Positions 20,119 to 29,685 of a stretch of 64,000 nucleotides of DNA are shown here, piece by piece; within the stretch, counting starts at the first letter, position 1, and every line of letters begins with the position of its first letter. The stretch is from NCBI RefSeq assembly GCF_014201415.1, contig NZ_JACHEH010000006.1:124001-188000 (forward strand). Reading direction: 5' to 3'. Made by a program: the position numbers and the translations under genes. This DNA is from Chelatococcus composti (lineage in GTDB: Bacteria; Pseudomonadota; Alphaproteobacteria; Rhizobiales; Beijerinckiaceae). The notes beneath the pieces were generated by a model. The model worked only from the letters and a program-made list of their open reading frames with translations, ran no database searches and was not told the origin of the DNA.

Positions 20119-21363
20119 CTATTCGGCAGCGGAGAACATGCCCTCGGCACCAATGCCGGATTCCAGCATCATCCGGGCGCGGGCCCTCAGCTTTTCCGTC
20201 TCGCTCTTCAGCTGGCCGCAGGCCGCGAGGATGTCGCGGCCGCGCGGCGTGCGCACCGGGCTCGCATAGCCGGCGTCGAACACGATCTGCGAGAAACGCT
20301 CGATCGTTTCCCAGTCCGAACACTCGTACCGCGTGCCCGGCCAGGGATTGAACGGGATGAGGTTGATCTTGGCCGGGATGCCCTTGAGAAGGCGCACGAG
20401 GGCGCGGGCGTCCTCCTCGCTGTCGTTCACACCCTTCAGCATCACGTACTCGAAGGTGATGCGCTTGGCGTTGGAGACGCCGGGATAGTTGCGGCAGGCC
20501 TCGAGCAGCTCGGCGATGGGGTATTTCTTGTTGAGCGGCACGAGAACGTCGCGCAGGTCGTCCCGCACCGCATGCAGGGAGATGGCGAGCATGCAGCCGA
20601 TCTCCGCGCCCGCGCGGGGGATCATGGGCACGACGCCGGAGGTCGACAGCGTGATGCGCCGGCGGCCGATGCCGAGGCCCTCGTTGTCGCACACGACATC
20701 CATGGCCGCCTTGACGTTGTCGAAGTTGTAGAGCGGCTCGCCCATGCCCATGAGGACGATGTTGGAAACGAAGCGCCCGCCGTCGCTCGGCACGAAGGCG
20801 CCCTCGGGTGGGCTTTCGCCGGGCCAGTCGCCGAGCCGGTCGCGCGCCACCATCACCTGGGCGACGATCTCCGCCGCAGTGAGGTTGCGCACGAGCTTCT
20901 GCGTGCCCGTGTGGCAGAAGGAGCAGTTGAGCGTGCAGCCGACCTGGCTCGAGACGCACAGCGTGCCGCGGTCGACCTCCGGAATGTAGACACACTCGAT
21001 CTCGGCGCCCTTGTCGAAGGGTCCGGTGGACGGCATACGCATCAGCCACTTGCGGGTGCCGTCGCGCGAGACCTGCTCGGTGACGACCTCCGGCCGCGCC
21101 AGCGTGTAGGCCTCGGCGAGCCGGGCGCGCAGGCCCTTGCCGATCGTCGTCATGACGTCGAAGTCGCGGGCCCCGCTCAGGTAGATCCAGTGCCAGAGCT
21201 GGCCGACGCGCATGCGCAGCTCCCGCTCCGGCACGTCGAGGGCAGCGAGGCTGTCGCGCAGTTGCTGGCGCGTCATGCCCACGAGCGAGGGCTTGACGGG
21301 CGCCGCCACGGGGCGCGGTTGTGCGGGGGCGCGGAGCGCCGCCTCCTGCGAGGGCACTTGCAT
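20119..21363 (-). CDS. rlmN: Dual-specificity 23S rRNA/tRNA methyltransferase RlmN
   Basis: Radical-SAM enzyme that methylates C2 of A2503 in 23S rRNA and A37 of some tRNAs. The 414-residue protein has the iron-sulfur triad Cys143, Cys147 and Cys150 (CTLNCSFC) followed by HTGTQ, the GMGEPL motif, and a conserved Cys near the C-terminus (LAACGQLKS) that forms the methyl-carrying intermediate. ATG at 21363 gives [10 protein letters not shown]; residues upstream of [11 protein letters not shown] are variable in the family. Confidence 0.96.
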   Translation of the reverse strand: MQVPSQEAALRAPAQPRPVAAPVKPSLVGMTRQQLRDSLAALDVPERELRMRVGQLWHWIYLSGARDFDVMTTIGKGLRARLAEAYTLARPEVVTEQVSRDGTRKWLMRMPSTGPFDKGAEIECVYIPEVDRGTLCVSSQVGCTLNCSFCHTGTQKLVRNLTAAEIVAQVMVARDRLGDWPGESPPEGAFVPSDGGRFVSNIVLMGMGEPLYNFDNVKAAMDVVCDNEGLGIGRRRITLSTSGVVPMIPRAGAEIGCMLAISLHAVRDDLRDVLVPLNKKYPIAELLEACRNYPGVSNAKRITFEYVMLKGVNDSEEDARALVRLLKGIPAKINLIPFNPWPGTRYECSDWETIERFSQIVFDAGYASPVRTPRGRDILAACGQLKSETEKLRARARMMLESGIGAEGMFSAAE

Positions 21364-21393
21364 GGGTCCGGTCCAAAAACAGAAAGTCCCGGC

Positions 21394-21423
21394 GCTATAG
21401 CACGCCGGGGCCGTCACCGTCAC
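21394..21423 (-). promoter_or_regulatory. Candidate sigma-70-type promoter of rlmN
   Basis: On the minus strand GTGACG (complement of 21418-21423) and TATAGC (complement of 21394-21399) are separated by 18 bp and end about 30 bp before the rlmN ATG. Each hexamer matches four of six consensus bases. This is a pattern-based guess. Confidence 0.35.
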
Positions 21424-21530
21424 CTCGTACAGGCGTGTCAGCGCATCGCACGCCCCGCCCCACCGCGCCCATCCGGCCGCTCACCGGGCCTTCGGCGTGG
21501 AGCGCGCCTGCGCTGCGTGCCTGCACTCGT

Positions 21531-22073
21531 TCACTTGCATTCGTCGTTCACGCGCTTCCAGGCCTGGGTGAAACCCGACAGCGAGTATTCGTCGGTCAGC
21601 TTGTTGCCGCGGCGCGATTCCACGTTGACGACCAGCTTGGCGCCACGCTGGAAGGCCGTAACCACCTGCCCCTCCTGCGCCGGGTCCTTCACCCAGGCGT
21701 GCTCGCCCTTTGTCACGAGTGCGAAGGACGCATCACCCACCGTCGCGCGCGCATCGACATTCTCGCGCGTCGGGAAGCCCATGACGAAGCTGACCTCGTT
21801 GCGCACGTTCTCGGCCGGCCGCTTCGAGACGAAGAGATAGGCAGGATCGCGGTTGAGGCCCGCGGGCAGGCGCTGTTTCGGCTGCGTCATGGCGTAGCAG
21901 ACGCGGGACCGCCCCTGCCCCGAGGCATAGGCGCCCCAGTCACCGTAGCTGGCAAGCAGCGTTGCCTGACCGGTGCCCTGCGCCGCCGCCGGCTGGCTCG
22001 CGGCCAGGACGATCACCGCCGCGCCGATCATGAAGAGGCCCGCGCCGGGCCGCGCCGAAAATCCTCGAATCAT
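21531..22073 (-). CDS. Invasion-associated locus B (IalB) family protein
   Basis: A 180-residue secreted protein. The signal peptide runs about 1-31 (hydrophobic MIGAAVIVLAA, then QPAAAQ). The mature part begins with ASYGDWGAYAS and contains the conserved RSRVCYAMTQPKQ, VSFVMGFPTREN and a final Cys (NDECK), the IalB signature of a disulfide-linked periplasmic protein. The family is named for Bartonella erythrocyte invasion but is widespread in non-pathogenic Rhizobiales. A/T-rich sequence at about 22205-22235 upstream may hold its promoter. Confidence 0.9.
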   Translation of the reverse strand: MIRGFSARPGAGLFMIGAAVIVLAASQPAAAQGTGQATLLASYGDWGAYASGQGRSRVCYAMTQPKQRLPAGLNRDPAYLFVSKRPAENVRNEVSFVMGFPTRENVDARATVGDASFALVTKGEHAWVKDPAQEGQVVTAFQRGAKLVVNVESRRGNKLTDEYSLSGFTQAWKRVNDECK

Positions 22074-22216
22074 CAGAGCGTCACACTCCCTCGTTCGAGT
22101 GGAACACATCCCGCCCGGCGCTCGTAGGCGTCCGGAAGGGGGCGAAATTATGATCGCGCCGGCCGACATCGGTCCCGGTGCGTGGCCGTTCATGAAGCTG
22201 AAACGTTAATCGAATT

Positions 22217-22588
22217 TTATTGAGAGATTATTTCCCGCGCCCGGCGGCGGTGATCGTCGGTAATGGCACCCGCCACGGTAGCGATGACCGCAGCGAGAAC
22301 GGCCATGTCGTCGCTGAAGCCCACGAGCGGCAGGAAATCGGCGACGGCATCCGTCGGCAGGATGAAATAGCCGAGGGCAGCGAGCAGGGCGAGCTTGACG
22401 CGGCGCGGCGTTGCCGGGTCAGTCGCGCACAGGTAGGCGGCAACGAGATCCTCGGCAAAGGGGGCATTCGCGGCCACACGCCGCAGTGCCGACCAGAAGC
22501 GGCGCGTGACGCTTTCCTCGTCGCGCGCGGCGCGCCGCATGGCCTCCATCTCCTCGCGCGTCAGCGGGCGCGCGATCGTCTCGTCCAT
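22217..22588 (-). CDS. YkvA-family DUF1232 membrane protein
   Basis: A 123-residue protein with a polar N-terminal half and the DUF1232 block LALLAALGYFILPTDAVADFLPLVGFSDDMAVL, a short membrane-embedded hairpin conserved in YkvA proteins. Function of the family is not established. ATG at 22588 is preceded by GGAGG-like GGAGGCAC on the coding strand. The C-terminus is short and basic. Confidence 0.87.
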   Translation of the reverse strand: MDETIARPLTREEMEAMRRAARDEESVTRRFWSALRRVAANAPFAEDLVAAYLCATDPATPRRVKLALLAALGYFILPTDAVADFLPLVGFSDDMAVLAAVIATVAGAITDDHRRRAREIISQ

Positions 22589-22835
22589 TCCTGTGCCTCC
22601 TCCAGGCGACGGCTCATCCCCTCGCCGTGACCTGCCTGATGCCGCAAGACTTGGACGAGAAGATGGTTGGAGCGGCCCCGCCGCACAAGGCCACCGCGGC
22701 CGGCTTCGCCTCCGGCATTGGCACCGGCGCACCGCCGGCGGCGTTCCCGCCGGCCCCGAGCTGCGCTAAACCCCGGAGTGTCGCCGCACGCGGCGAGCGA
22801 GCGGCTGCGGCAGGACGCACGAGGGAGGAAACGCC

Positions 22836-23621
22836 ATGAAGCTCGACGCATCCACGCCCGCCATCGTCACCGGCGGAGCCTCCGGCCTCGGCGAAGCCAC
22901 GGCGCGCATGCTGGCGGCGGCCGGCGCGAAGGTGGCGATCCTCGACATGAACGAAGAGCGCGGACGCGCCGTGGCCGGCGAGATCGGCGGGCTCTTCGTG
23001 CGCACAGACGTGTCCGACGAGGCCTCCGTCGACGCCGCGCTCGCTGCGGCGAAAGCGGCCCACGGGGCCGCCCGCATCGTTGTGAATTGCGCCGGCATCG
23101 CGCCCGGCAAGCGCACCGTGACGAAGAAGCGCGACACGGGCGAGTTCGTCGCTCACGATGTCGCGAGCTTCGCCCGCACGATCGCTATCAACCTGATCGG
23201 CACCTTCACCGTGACGGCCAAGGCCGCCGCCGACATGGCGACGCTGCCGCCCGTCACGCCCGACGGCGGACGCGGTGTCATCGTGTGCACGGCATCAGTC
23301 GCGGCGACGGACGGGCAGATCGGCCAGGCGGCCTATGCTGCCTCGAAGGCCGGCGTGATGGGCATGACGCTGCCGGTGGCGCGCGACCTCTCGACGCTCG
23401 GCATCCGCGTCATGACGATCATGCCGGGGCTCTTCGAGACGCCCATGTTCGCCTCCGTGCCCGAGGACTACCGGACGGCTCTCGAGGCGAGCGTGCCCTT
23501 CCCCTCGCGGCTCGGCAAGCCGGAGGAATATGCGGCGCTCGTGCGCGCCATCATCGAGAACGACATGCTCAACGGCTCGGCCATCCGCCTCGACGGCGCC
23601 ATCCGCCTTGCCCCGAAGTAG
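22836..23621 (+). CDS. Short-chain dehydrogenase of the 3-hydroxyacyl-CoA dehydrogenase type 2 group
   Basis: A 261-residue SDR with the dinucleotide motif TGGASGLGEAT (12-22), NCAG (NNAG-like) near 88-91, and the YAASKAG catalytic Tyr/Lys. The long insertion between NCAGIAPGKR and FARTIAINLIGTF, and the EDYRTALEASVPFPSRLGKPEEYAALV ending, fit the HSD17B10-like 3-hydroxyacyl-CoA dehydrogenases that act in fatty acid or branched-chain amino acid breakdown. The RBS is GGGAGGAA. It is transcribed away from the DUF1232 gene and ends six bases before the convergent thpR stop. Confidence 0.88.
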   Translation: MKLDASTPAIVTGGASGLGEATARMLAAAGAKVAILDMNEERGRAVAGEIGGLFVRTDVSDEASVDAALAAAKAAHGAARIVVNCAGIAPGKRTVTKKRDTGEFVAHDVASFARTIAINLIGTFTVTAKAAADMATLPPVTPDGGRGVIVCTASVAATDGQIGQAAYAASKAGVMGMTLPVARDLSTLGIRVMTIMPGLFETPMFASVPEDYRTALEASVPFPSRLGKPEEYAALVRAIIENDMLNGSAIRLDGAIRLAPK

Positions 23622-23627
23622 CGGACG

Positions 23628-24203
23628 TCAGGCGCCTGCCGCCAGACGCCGGCCCGACATGTAGGGATGGCGCGACAGCGCGTATGCGGCTTCGACCACA
23701 TATGGCCCGCCACCGACTGAGGCGCGCGAGGAGAACAGCACGAAGCGCTCGGCGGTAAAGGTCAGCGGGGGGAAGGCGCCGTGCCCGGCGAAGTAGTCCG
23801 CGACATCAAGCGGCGAGGCATCGCGCAGCCGCGCCAGCGTGACGTGCGGCGTGAACTTGCGCGTCTCGGGCGGCAGACCGACCCGGCGCATGCAGCGCTC
23901 GTGATCGGCCTGCAGCTCGAGGAGCGCCGGGTCCGGCCGCACGCGGGCGAAGATCGACCGCGGCCGGCCGCCGCCGAAGGAATCGAGCCTGTCGAGCGTC
24001 ACCGTCACGGGAGGGCGGTCGATGTCGGCCAGGGAATCGACGATGTCCGCCGCCGTCGTGGCGTCGACATCGCCGATGAAGCGCAGGGTGATGTGATAGT
24101 TTTCGACATCGATCCAGCGCGCGCCATGGAGGCCGCCGCGGTAGCGGGCGAGAGCCTCGGCGATGTCGGCGGGGATTTCAAGGCCGGTGAACAGGCGAGG
24201 CAT
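23628..24203 (-). CDS. thpR: RNA 2',3'-cyclic phosphodiesterase ThpR (2H family)
   Basis: A 191-residue 2H phosphoesterase with both HxT motifs: His37-Ile-Thr39 (YHITLRFIGD) and His120-Val-Thr122 (PHVTLARL). The N-terminal RLFTGLEIPADIAEAL is typical. The enzyme opens 2',3'-cyclic phosphates on RNA ends; earlier annotations call it 2'-5' RNA ligase. Physiological role is unclear. It converges on the SDR gene. Confidence 0.92.
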   Translation of the reverse strand: MPRLFTGLEIPADIAEALARYRGGLHGARWIDVENYHITLRFIGDVDATTAADIVDSLADIDRPPVTVTLDRLDSFGGGRPRSIFARVRPDPALLELQADHERCMRRVGLPPETRKFTPHVTLARLRDASPLDVADYFAGHGAFPPLTFTAERFVLFSSRASVGGGPYVVEAAYALSRHPYMSGRRLAAGA

Positions 24204-24379
24204 GGCCGTCCTCCTTCGTTCCAGGGCTTCGCGGCACCGGCAGCCGTCATGGATGCCGGGCTCCCCCTCCTGCCGGTCCCGATGACAGGCAGCCGGCCGC
24301 GGCGAATCGCTCCCGCCTGAAAGGATCGCGCGCCCACCCTGCCCTGTCCAGAGCGGCGGGCGGACGCGTCGAGCCGGCC

Positions 24380-25426
24380 TCAGGGGCAGGGATTGCCCTG
24401 GCGCTGGTGGATGGCGTCGATGCGCGCCTCGATCTCTTCCGTGATCTTCACGCCGAGCGCATCGATGTCCGTGCGCAGCTGCTCCATGGTCGTCGCGCCG
24501 ATGATGGCGGAGGTGACGAACGGCCTGCTGACGACGAAGGCGATGGCCATCTGCGCCGGGTCGAGGCCGAGCTCCTCGGCCAGCGACACATAGGCGTCGA
24601 TCGCCTCGGCCGCGCCAGGCTTCTCATAGCGCTGCAGCCGGTCGAACAGCTGCTTGCGGCTGCCGGGCGGCAGGGCGCCGTTGCGGTACTTGCCCGTGAG
24701 GTAACCCTGGGCGAGCGGCGAATAGGCGAGAAGGCCGACGTTCTCCCGCATGGCGATCTCGGCAAGGTTCACCTCGAACGTGCGGTTGACCAGCGAATAG
24801 GCGTTCTGGATCGACTGCACCCTTGGCAGTCCCCTCACGGACGCGTGATGCAGGAAGGTCATGGTGCCCCAGGCGCTCTCGTTGGAGAGGCCGATGTAGC
24901 GGATCTTGCCCGCCTTCACGAGGTCGCCCAGCACCTCGAGGATTTCCTCGATGGGATTCTCCGGCCCCTCAGCGACGCGGAAGATGGTGGGGTTGGAGCC
25001 GAACTGCGTCACCGGCCGGTCCGGCCAGTGCAGCTGATAGAGGTCGATGTAGTCGGTCTGCAGCCGCTTGAGGCTCTTGTTGACCGCCTCCTCGATCTGC
25101 TCGCGGTTAAGCTCGCCCTTGCGGCGGCCGTCGCGGAACCAGTCCATGTCCGTGCGGCCGACGACCTTCGTGGCGAGGATGATCTTGTCACGGTTGCCGC
25201 GCGCCTTGAACCAGGAGCCGATGATGCGCTCGGTGGCGCCCTGGGTCTCGGCCTTCGGCGGGATGGGATAGAGCTCGGCCGTATCGAAGAAGTTGATGCC
25301 GCGCTCGACGGCATAGTCCATCTGCGCGTGGCCTTCGGCCTCGGTGTTCTGCTCGCCGAAGGTCATGGTGCCGAGGCACAGCTCGCTGACCATGAGATCG
25401 GTGCGGCCGAGTCTGCGGTAGTTCAT
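24380..25426 (-). CDS. Aldo/keto reductase (Tas-like)
   Basis: A 348-residue TIM-barrel oxidoreductase with the catalytic tetrad Asp48, Tyr53, Lys87 and His133 (FFDTAELYP, ATKVVG, QLHWPDR). The NADPH-binding end holds IIGATTMEQLRTDIDALG. Overall it most resembles E. coli Tas and related NADP(H)-dependent reductases. The substrate is unknown. ATG at 25426 (MNYRRLGRTDL) is the standard family start; the longer reading adds a non-conserved stretch. 176 bp of featureless sequence separate its end from thpR. Confidence 0.92.
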   Translation of the reverse strand: MNYRRLGRTDLMVSELCLGTMTFGEQNTEAEGHAQMDYAVERGINFFDTAELYPIPPKAETQGATERIIGSWFKARGNRDKIILATKVVGRTDMDWFRDGRRKGELNREQIEEAVNKSLKRLQTDYIDLYQLHWPDRPVTQFGSNPTIFRVAEGPENPIEEILEVLGDLVKAGKIRYIGLSNESAWGTMTFLHHASVRGLPRVQSIQNAYSLVNRTFEVNLAEIAMRENVGLLAYSPLAQGYLTGKYRNGALPPGSRKQLFDRLQRYEKPGAAEAIDAYVSLAEELGLDPAQMAIAFVVSRPFVTSAIIGATTMEQLRTDIDALGVKITEEIEARIDAIHQRQGNPCP

Positions 25427-25495
25427 CAAGCGACAATCCTCGTCATGCGGCGTCCCGGCGCCGCTTCTGGTTCTCACGCATACGGGGCGGCCGGG

Positions 25496-26146
25496 TCAGC
25501 CGCGGGAAGGCAGGGAGGACACGAAGCGCTCGACCGTCGGCAGCATGCGCGCGACGATGCGTTTCACGCCCTCGGCGTTGGGGTGCATTCCGTCGGGGAG
25601 GTTGAGGCCGGGGTCTGCCGCCACCTCTTCGAGGAAGAAAGGATAGAACACGAGGCCACGTTCGGCCGCAATATCCTTATAGATCGCGTCGAAGCGCCGG
25701 CGGAAGTCCTCCCCCAGGTTGGGCGCCGCCACCATGCCGACGAGCATCACGGGAATGCCCCGCGCCGCGAGCCGCGTCACGATGTCCTCGAGAGCCTTGC
25801 GCGTCACCTCCGGTGCCACGCCCCGCAGCATGTCATTGGCGCCGAGCGCCAGGATGACCCCGTCCGTGCCGTCGGGCACCGACCAGTCGAGCCGTGCGAG
25901 ACCGCCCGAGGCCGTGTCGCCGGAGACGCCGGCATTGGCGATCTCGACATCGATGCCGCGCTCCCGCAAGGCCCTTTCGAGCACGGCGGGGAAGGCCGCC
26001 TCGGCGGGCAGGCCGTAACCCGCCGTCAGGCTGTCGCCGAGCGCGACAAGGCGCAGCGGCTCGGCCAGCGCAGCGCCAGCCGGGGCGAGGAGGAGCATCA
26101 CATGAAGGAGAGCGAGCGGCAGGGCGCGACGAAGACGTTTGATCAT
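25496..26146 (-). CDS. tesA: SGNH-family arylesterase/acyl-CoA thioesterase TesA
   Basis: A 216-residue SGNH hydrolase with signal peptide (about 1-29, ending GAALA), block I GDSLTAGYG with nucleophile Ser39, the oxyanion Gly and Asn of ANAGVSGDT and LGANDML, and the Asp-x-x-His pair in LPDGMHPN. It acts in the periplasm on acyl esters or thioesters. It is divergent from an ABC ATPase/permease pair across 61 bp, the arrangement tesA-ybbA-ybbP known from E. coli, which supports the assignment. Confidence 0.92.
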   Translation of the reverse strand: MIKRLRRALPLALLHVMLLLAPAGAALAEPLRLVALGDSLTAGYGLPAEAAFPAVLERALRERGIDVEIANAGVSGDTASGGLARLDWSVPDGTDGVILALGANDMLRGVAPEVTRKALEDIVTRLAARGIPVMLVGMVAAPNLGEDFRRRFDAIYKDIAAERGLVFYPFFLEEVAADPGLNLPDGMHPNAEGVKRIVARMLPTVERFVSSLPSRG

Positions 26147-26207
26147 TGCGGACGAGGTCCCATATGACGGGGTGTTCTCACGCCCCTCCAGCCTCACGGA
26201 TCAATTG

Positions 26208-26927
26208 ATGGACAGCGCGACGGATCCGACGCCACCTGCCGATATGGTCATTTCCCTCGCGGATGTCCATTTGAGCCTCGGGCGCGGCGCAGCGCGCGTC
26301 CACATCCTCAAGGGCGTGTCGCTTGACGTGCGGCGGGGCGAGGCGGTCGGCCTCGTGGGCCCGTCCGGCTCCGGCAAGTCGACCCTGCTCATGACCATGG
26401 CGGGGCTCGAGCGGCCGGACAGCGGCACTGTGACCGTTGCCGGAGAGGACCTGTCCCGGCTCGACGAGGATGCGCTCGCCCGCTTTCGCGGCCGCAACGT
26501 GGGCATCGTCTTCCAGTCCTTCCACCTCATTCCCACCATGACGGCGCTCGAGAACGTCGCCCTGCCGCTCGAGCTCGCCGACGCACCTGACGCCTTTGCC
26601 CGGGCCGAGGCGGAACTCGCGGCCGTCGGCCTCGGCGAGAGGCTGCACCACTATCCCTCCCAGCTCTCCGGGGGCGAGCAGCAGCGCGTCGCCATCGCCC
26701 GCGCCATCGTGGCCAACCCGGCGATCCTCGTCGCCGACGAGCCGACCGGCAATCTCGACGAGCGCACCGGGCGCGGCATCATCGACCTTCTCTTCGCCCT
26801 CAAACGCGACAGGGGCGCAACGCTGGTCCTCGTCACGCACGACATGGGCCTTGCCGAGCGGTGCGACCGCGTCGTGCGGCTGCGCTCCGGCACGATCGTG
26901 TCGGACGAAGCGCCCGTGAGCGCGTGA
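26208..26927 (+). CDS. ybbA: ABC transporter ATP-binding protein (YbbA/LolD type)
   Basis: A 239-residue ABC ATPase with Walker A GPSGSGKST, signature LSGGEQQR, and Walker B VADEPTGNLDE. The residues between these motifs (ERPDSGTV, FQSFHLIPTMTALENV) place it in the MacB/LolD/YbbA group, which works with FtsX-like permeases on lipids or periplasmic cargo. ATG at 26208 was preferred over an upstream reading that runs into the tesA promoter. The permease gene follows 7 bp later. Confidence 0.92.
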   Translation: MDSATDPTPPADMVISLADVHLSLGRGAARVHILKGVSLDVRRGEAVGLVGPSGSGKSTLLMTMAGLERPDSGTVTVAGEDLSRLDEDALARFRGRNVGIVFQSFHLIPTMTALENVALPLELADAPDAFARAEAELAAVGLGERLHHYPSQLSGGEQQRVAIARAIVANPAILVADEPTGNLDERTGRGIIDLLFALKRDRGATLVLVTHDMGLAERCDRVVRLRSGTIVSDEAPVSA

Positions 26928-26934
26928 GGAAGCC

Positions 26935-29517
26935 ATGCACGGCTTCGTCCGCGCCCCTGCCGCCCCGCCCCGCCGCCCGCGCCTGCCGCTCGTGCTGCGC
27001 CTCGCCCTGCGCGAGCTGCGCGGGGGCCTGCGCGGCTTCGGCGTCTTCCTCGCCTGCATCGCACTCGGCGTCGCGGCCATCGCCGGAGTGTCTTCCGTCT
27101 CGCGCAGCCTGACCGAGGGCCTCGCCGTGGAGGGGCGGCGAATCCTCGGCGGCGACGTCTCCTTCAGCCTCGTCCAGCGCGAGGCGAGCCTGCAGGAGCA
27201 GGCCTTCCTCAAGGAGCAGGGCCGCGTCGCCGCCATCGCGACGCTGCGCGCCATGGCGATTGCGGAAAGCGGCGAATCCGCTCTCGTCGAGGTCAAGGCC
27301 GTCGACGGGGCCTATCCCATGGTCGGCACCGTGGAGAGCGAGCCGGCCGCCCCGCTTGCGGAGCTGCTCGCCGCGCGCGACGGCATCCACGGGGCACTCG
27401 TCGACCCTCTGCTGCTCGATCGTCTCGGCCTTGCGGTGGGGGATGTCGTCCGCCTCGGCAATGCCCGCGTCGCGCTGCGGGCCCGCCTCGTCTCGGAGCC
27501 GGACAAGATCGCAGCCGGCGTCGGCTTCGGCCCGCGGCTGCTGATGTCGCAGGAGGGACTGGCAGCCACCGGCCTGCTGCAGCCGGGCAGTCTGGTGCGC
27601 TGGACCTACCGCGTCGTGCTGCCGGACAGCAGCGCGGACGAGCGTGCCCTCGCGCGCATCGAGGACGAGGCGCGGCAGCGCCTGCCCGATGCCGGCTGGC
27701 AGATCCGCTCGCGCAACAACGCTTCGCCGCAGTTTGCCCGCAACATCGAGCGCTTCACCCAGTTCCTCACCCTCGTCGGCCTCACCGCCCTGCTCGTCGG
27801 CGGTGTCGGCGTTGCCAATGCGGTCAACGCCTTTGTCGAGCGCAAGCTGCATTCCATAGCCACGCTGAAGAGCCTCGGCGCGCCCGGCGGGCAGGTGGTG
27901 GCAGTCTACCTGACGCAGGTGATGATCCTCGCCGCTGTCGGCATCGTCATCGGGCTCGCGGTCGGTGCCGCGATGCCCTTCGCTGTGGCCCAGGCAGCGC
28001 GGAGCCTGCTGCCCCTGCCGCTGACACCTGCCCTTGCACCGCTCGAGCTCGCCGTCGCCGCGCTCTACGGTCTCCTCACGGCGGTCGCCTTCGCCCTCGG
28101 GCCGCTCGGCCGGGCGCACGACGTGCCGGTGTCCGCGCTTTTCCGCGACGAGGTCGATCCTGCAGCGAGAAAGCCGCGCCTGCGCTACCGGCTCACAAGC
28201 CTTGCGGCCGTCGTCACGCTCGTCACCCTCGCCCTCGTCTTCGCCTACGACCGGCGCGTCGCGCTCATCTTCATCGCCGCCGCGGCGGGCGCCTTCCTGC
28301 TGCTGCGGCTCGTCGCGCTCGGCCTCATGGCGCTCGCCCGCCGTCTGCCGCGCCCGCGGCGCGCGGCCCCGCGCCTCGCGCTCGCCAACATCCACCGGCC
28401 GGGGGCGCTGACGCCCTCGCTCGTGCTCTCGCTTGGCCTCGGCGTGACGCTGCTCGTCACGCTCGCGATGATCGACGCCAACATCCGCGGACAGCTGACG
28501 CGCGCCCTGCCCGCCCGGGCGCCGAGCTTCTTCTTCCTCGACATCCAGAACGGCGAGGTCGAACGCTTCGAGGCCTTCCTCGCCCGCGAGGCGCCGCAGG
28601 GGACGGTGGACCGGGTGCCGATGATGCGTGGCCGCGTCGTGTCGCTGAAGGGCATCCGGGCGAGCGACTACAGGGCACCGGAGGAAGCCGCCTGGGTGCT
28701 GGAGGGAGACCGCGGCATCACCTATGCCGCGACGCCGCCCGAGGGCGCGACAGTGGTGGCTGGCGAATGGTGGCCGGCCGACTATGCGGGCGAGCCGCTT
28801 GTCTCCTTCGACCGGGAGCTTGCCGAGCATCTCGGCCTCACCGTCGGCGACCGGCTCGTCGTCAACGTGCTCGGCCGCAACATCGAGGCACGCATCGCCA
28901 ACCTGCGCACCGTGGAGTGGCGCACGCTCGGCATCAATTTCGTCATGGTGTTCTCGCCCAACACCTTTGCCGGTGCGCCGCACACCCATCTCGCCACGCT
29001 CACCGCGAAAGGTCAGGACGCGCGCATCGATGAAGGTGCGGTGATGCGGGCGCTTGCCAGGGAATTTCCCATGGTGACGAGCGTGCGCGTGCGCGACGCG
29101 CTCGATGCCGTCAACGATGTCGTGAGCCAGCTCGCCGTCGCTGTTCGGGCCGCGAGCTCCATCGCGCTCGCCGCGAGCCTGCTCGTCCTCGGCGGAGCGC
29201 TGGCCGCCGGCCATCAGGCCCGGCTGCACGATGCCGTGGTGCTCAAGACGCTCGGGGCCACGCGTGCGCGGCTGATCAGTGCCTTCAGCCAGGAATACGG
29301 CGCGCTCGGCCTCGCCACCGTCATCTTCGGCTTCATTACGGGCACCATCAGTGCCTATTTGATCGTGACCCGCGTGATGCGCCTGCCCTTCTCCTTCGAG
29401 CCGGGCGGTGCGCTTGTCGCGGCACTGCTCGCCGTCGTCGTCACCGTCGGCCTGGGGCTTGCCGGCACCTGGCGCATCCTCGGCCAGAAACCGGCGCCCT
29501 ACCTGCGCAATCTGTAA
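26935..29517 (+). CDS. ybbP: FtsX-like ABC transporter permease (YbbP family)
   Basis: An 860-residue permease with two FtsX/MacB-type halves. An N-terminal helix (about 35-55) precedes a periplasmic domain starting GGDVSFSLVQREAS, then three helices around 265-360, further helices near 420-470 and 505-530, a second periplasmic domain, and a C-terminal helix group ending YLRNL. It partners with the ATPase before it. Transport cargo is unknown; YbbAP has been linked to lipid-type substrates and to TesA by gene order only. Confidence 0.9.
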   Translation: MHGFVRAPAAPPRRPRLPLVLRLALRELRGGLRGFGVFLACIALGVAAIAGVSSVSRSLTEGLAVEGRRILGGDVSFSLVQREASLQEQAFLKEQGRVAAIATLRAMAIAESGESALVEVKAVDGAYPMVGTVESEPAAPLAELLAARDGIHGALVDPLLLDRLGLAVGDVVRLGNARVALRARLVSEPDKIAAGVGFGPRLLMSQEGLAATGLLQPGSLVRWTYRVVLPDSSADERALARIEDEARQRLPDAGWQIRSRNNASPQFARNIERFTQFLTLVGLTALLVGGVGVANAVNAFVERKLHSIATLKSLGAPGGQVVAVYLTQVMILAAVGIVIGLAVGAAMPFAVAQAARSLLPLPLTPALAPLELAVAALYGLLTAVAFALGPLGRAHDVPVSALFRDEVDPAARKPRLRYRLTSLAAVVTLVTLALVFAYDRRVALIFIAAAAGAFLLLRLVALGLMALARRLPRPRRAAPRLALANIHRPGALTPSLVLSLGLGVTLLVTLAMIDANIRGQLTRALPARAPSFFFLDIQNGEVERFEAFLAREAPQGTVDRVPMMRGRVVSLKGIRASDYRAPEEAAWVLEGDRGITYAATPPEGATVVAGEWWPADYAGEPLVSFDRELAEHLGLTVGDRLVVNVLGRNIEARIANLRTVEWRTLGINFVMVFSPNTFAGAPHTHLATLTAKGQDARIDEGAVMRALAREFPMVTSVRVRDALDAVNDVVSQLAVAVRAASSIALAASLLVLGGALAAGHQARLHDAVVLKTLGATRARLISAFSQEYGALGLATVIFGFITGTISAYLIVTRVMRLPFSFEPGGALVAALLAVVVTVGLGLAGTWRILGQKPAPYLRNL

Positions 29518-29598
29518 GGCGCGGCAAGAGGAATGTCGTCCCGCCGTAGACACGGTACCCGCAGGTCAGCTTTTCCGCATCCGGCAACCGAAACAGCC

Positions 29599-29685
29599 TT
29601 GTAAGACGAGGCAGTTCAGCCCATATTTTGACCGGAGTGCGGCCCCGTGCCGTGCCGTCGCGTGATCAGCTTTCGAGAGGGAAAA
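29599..29685 (+). promoter_or_regulatory. Candidate promoter and leader of the Bax-inhibitor-1 gene
   Basis: TTGTAA at 29599-29604 and CATATT at 29622-29627 are 17 bp apart and could be the promoter. The remaining leader to the ATG at 29686 is about 50 bases, with GAGAGGGA as ribosome-binding site. Alphaproteobacterial ybhL genes are known to carry a conserved structured leader (the ybhL RNA motif); I could not recognise its fold with certainty here, so the leader is only a candidate for it. Confidence 0.35.
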
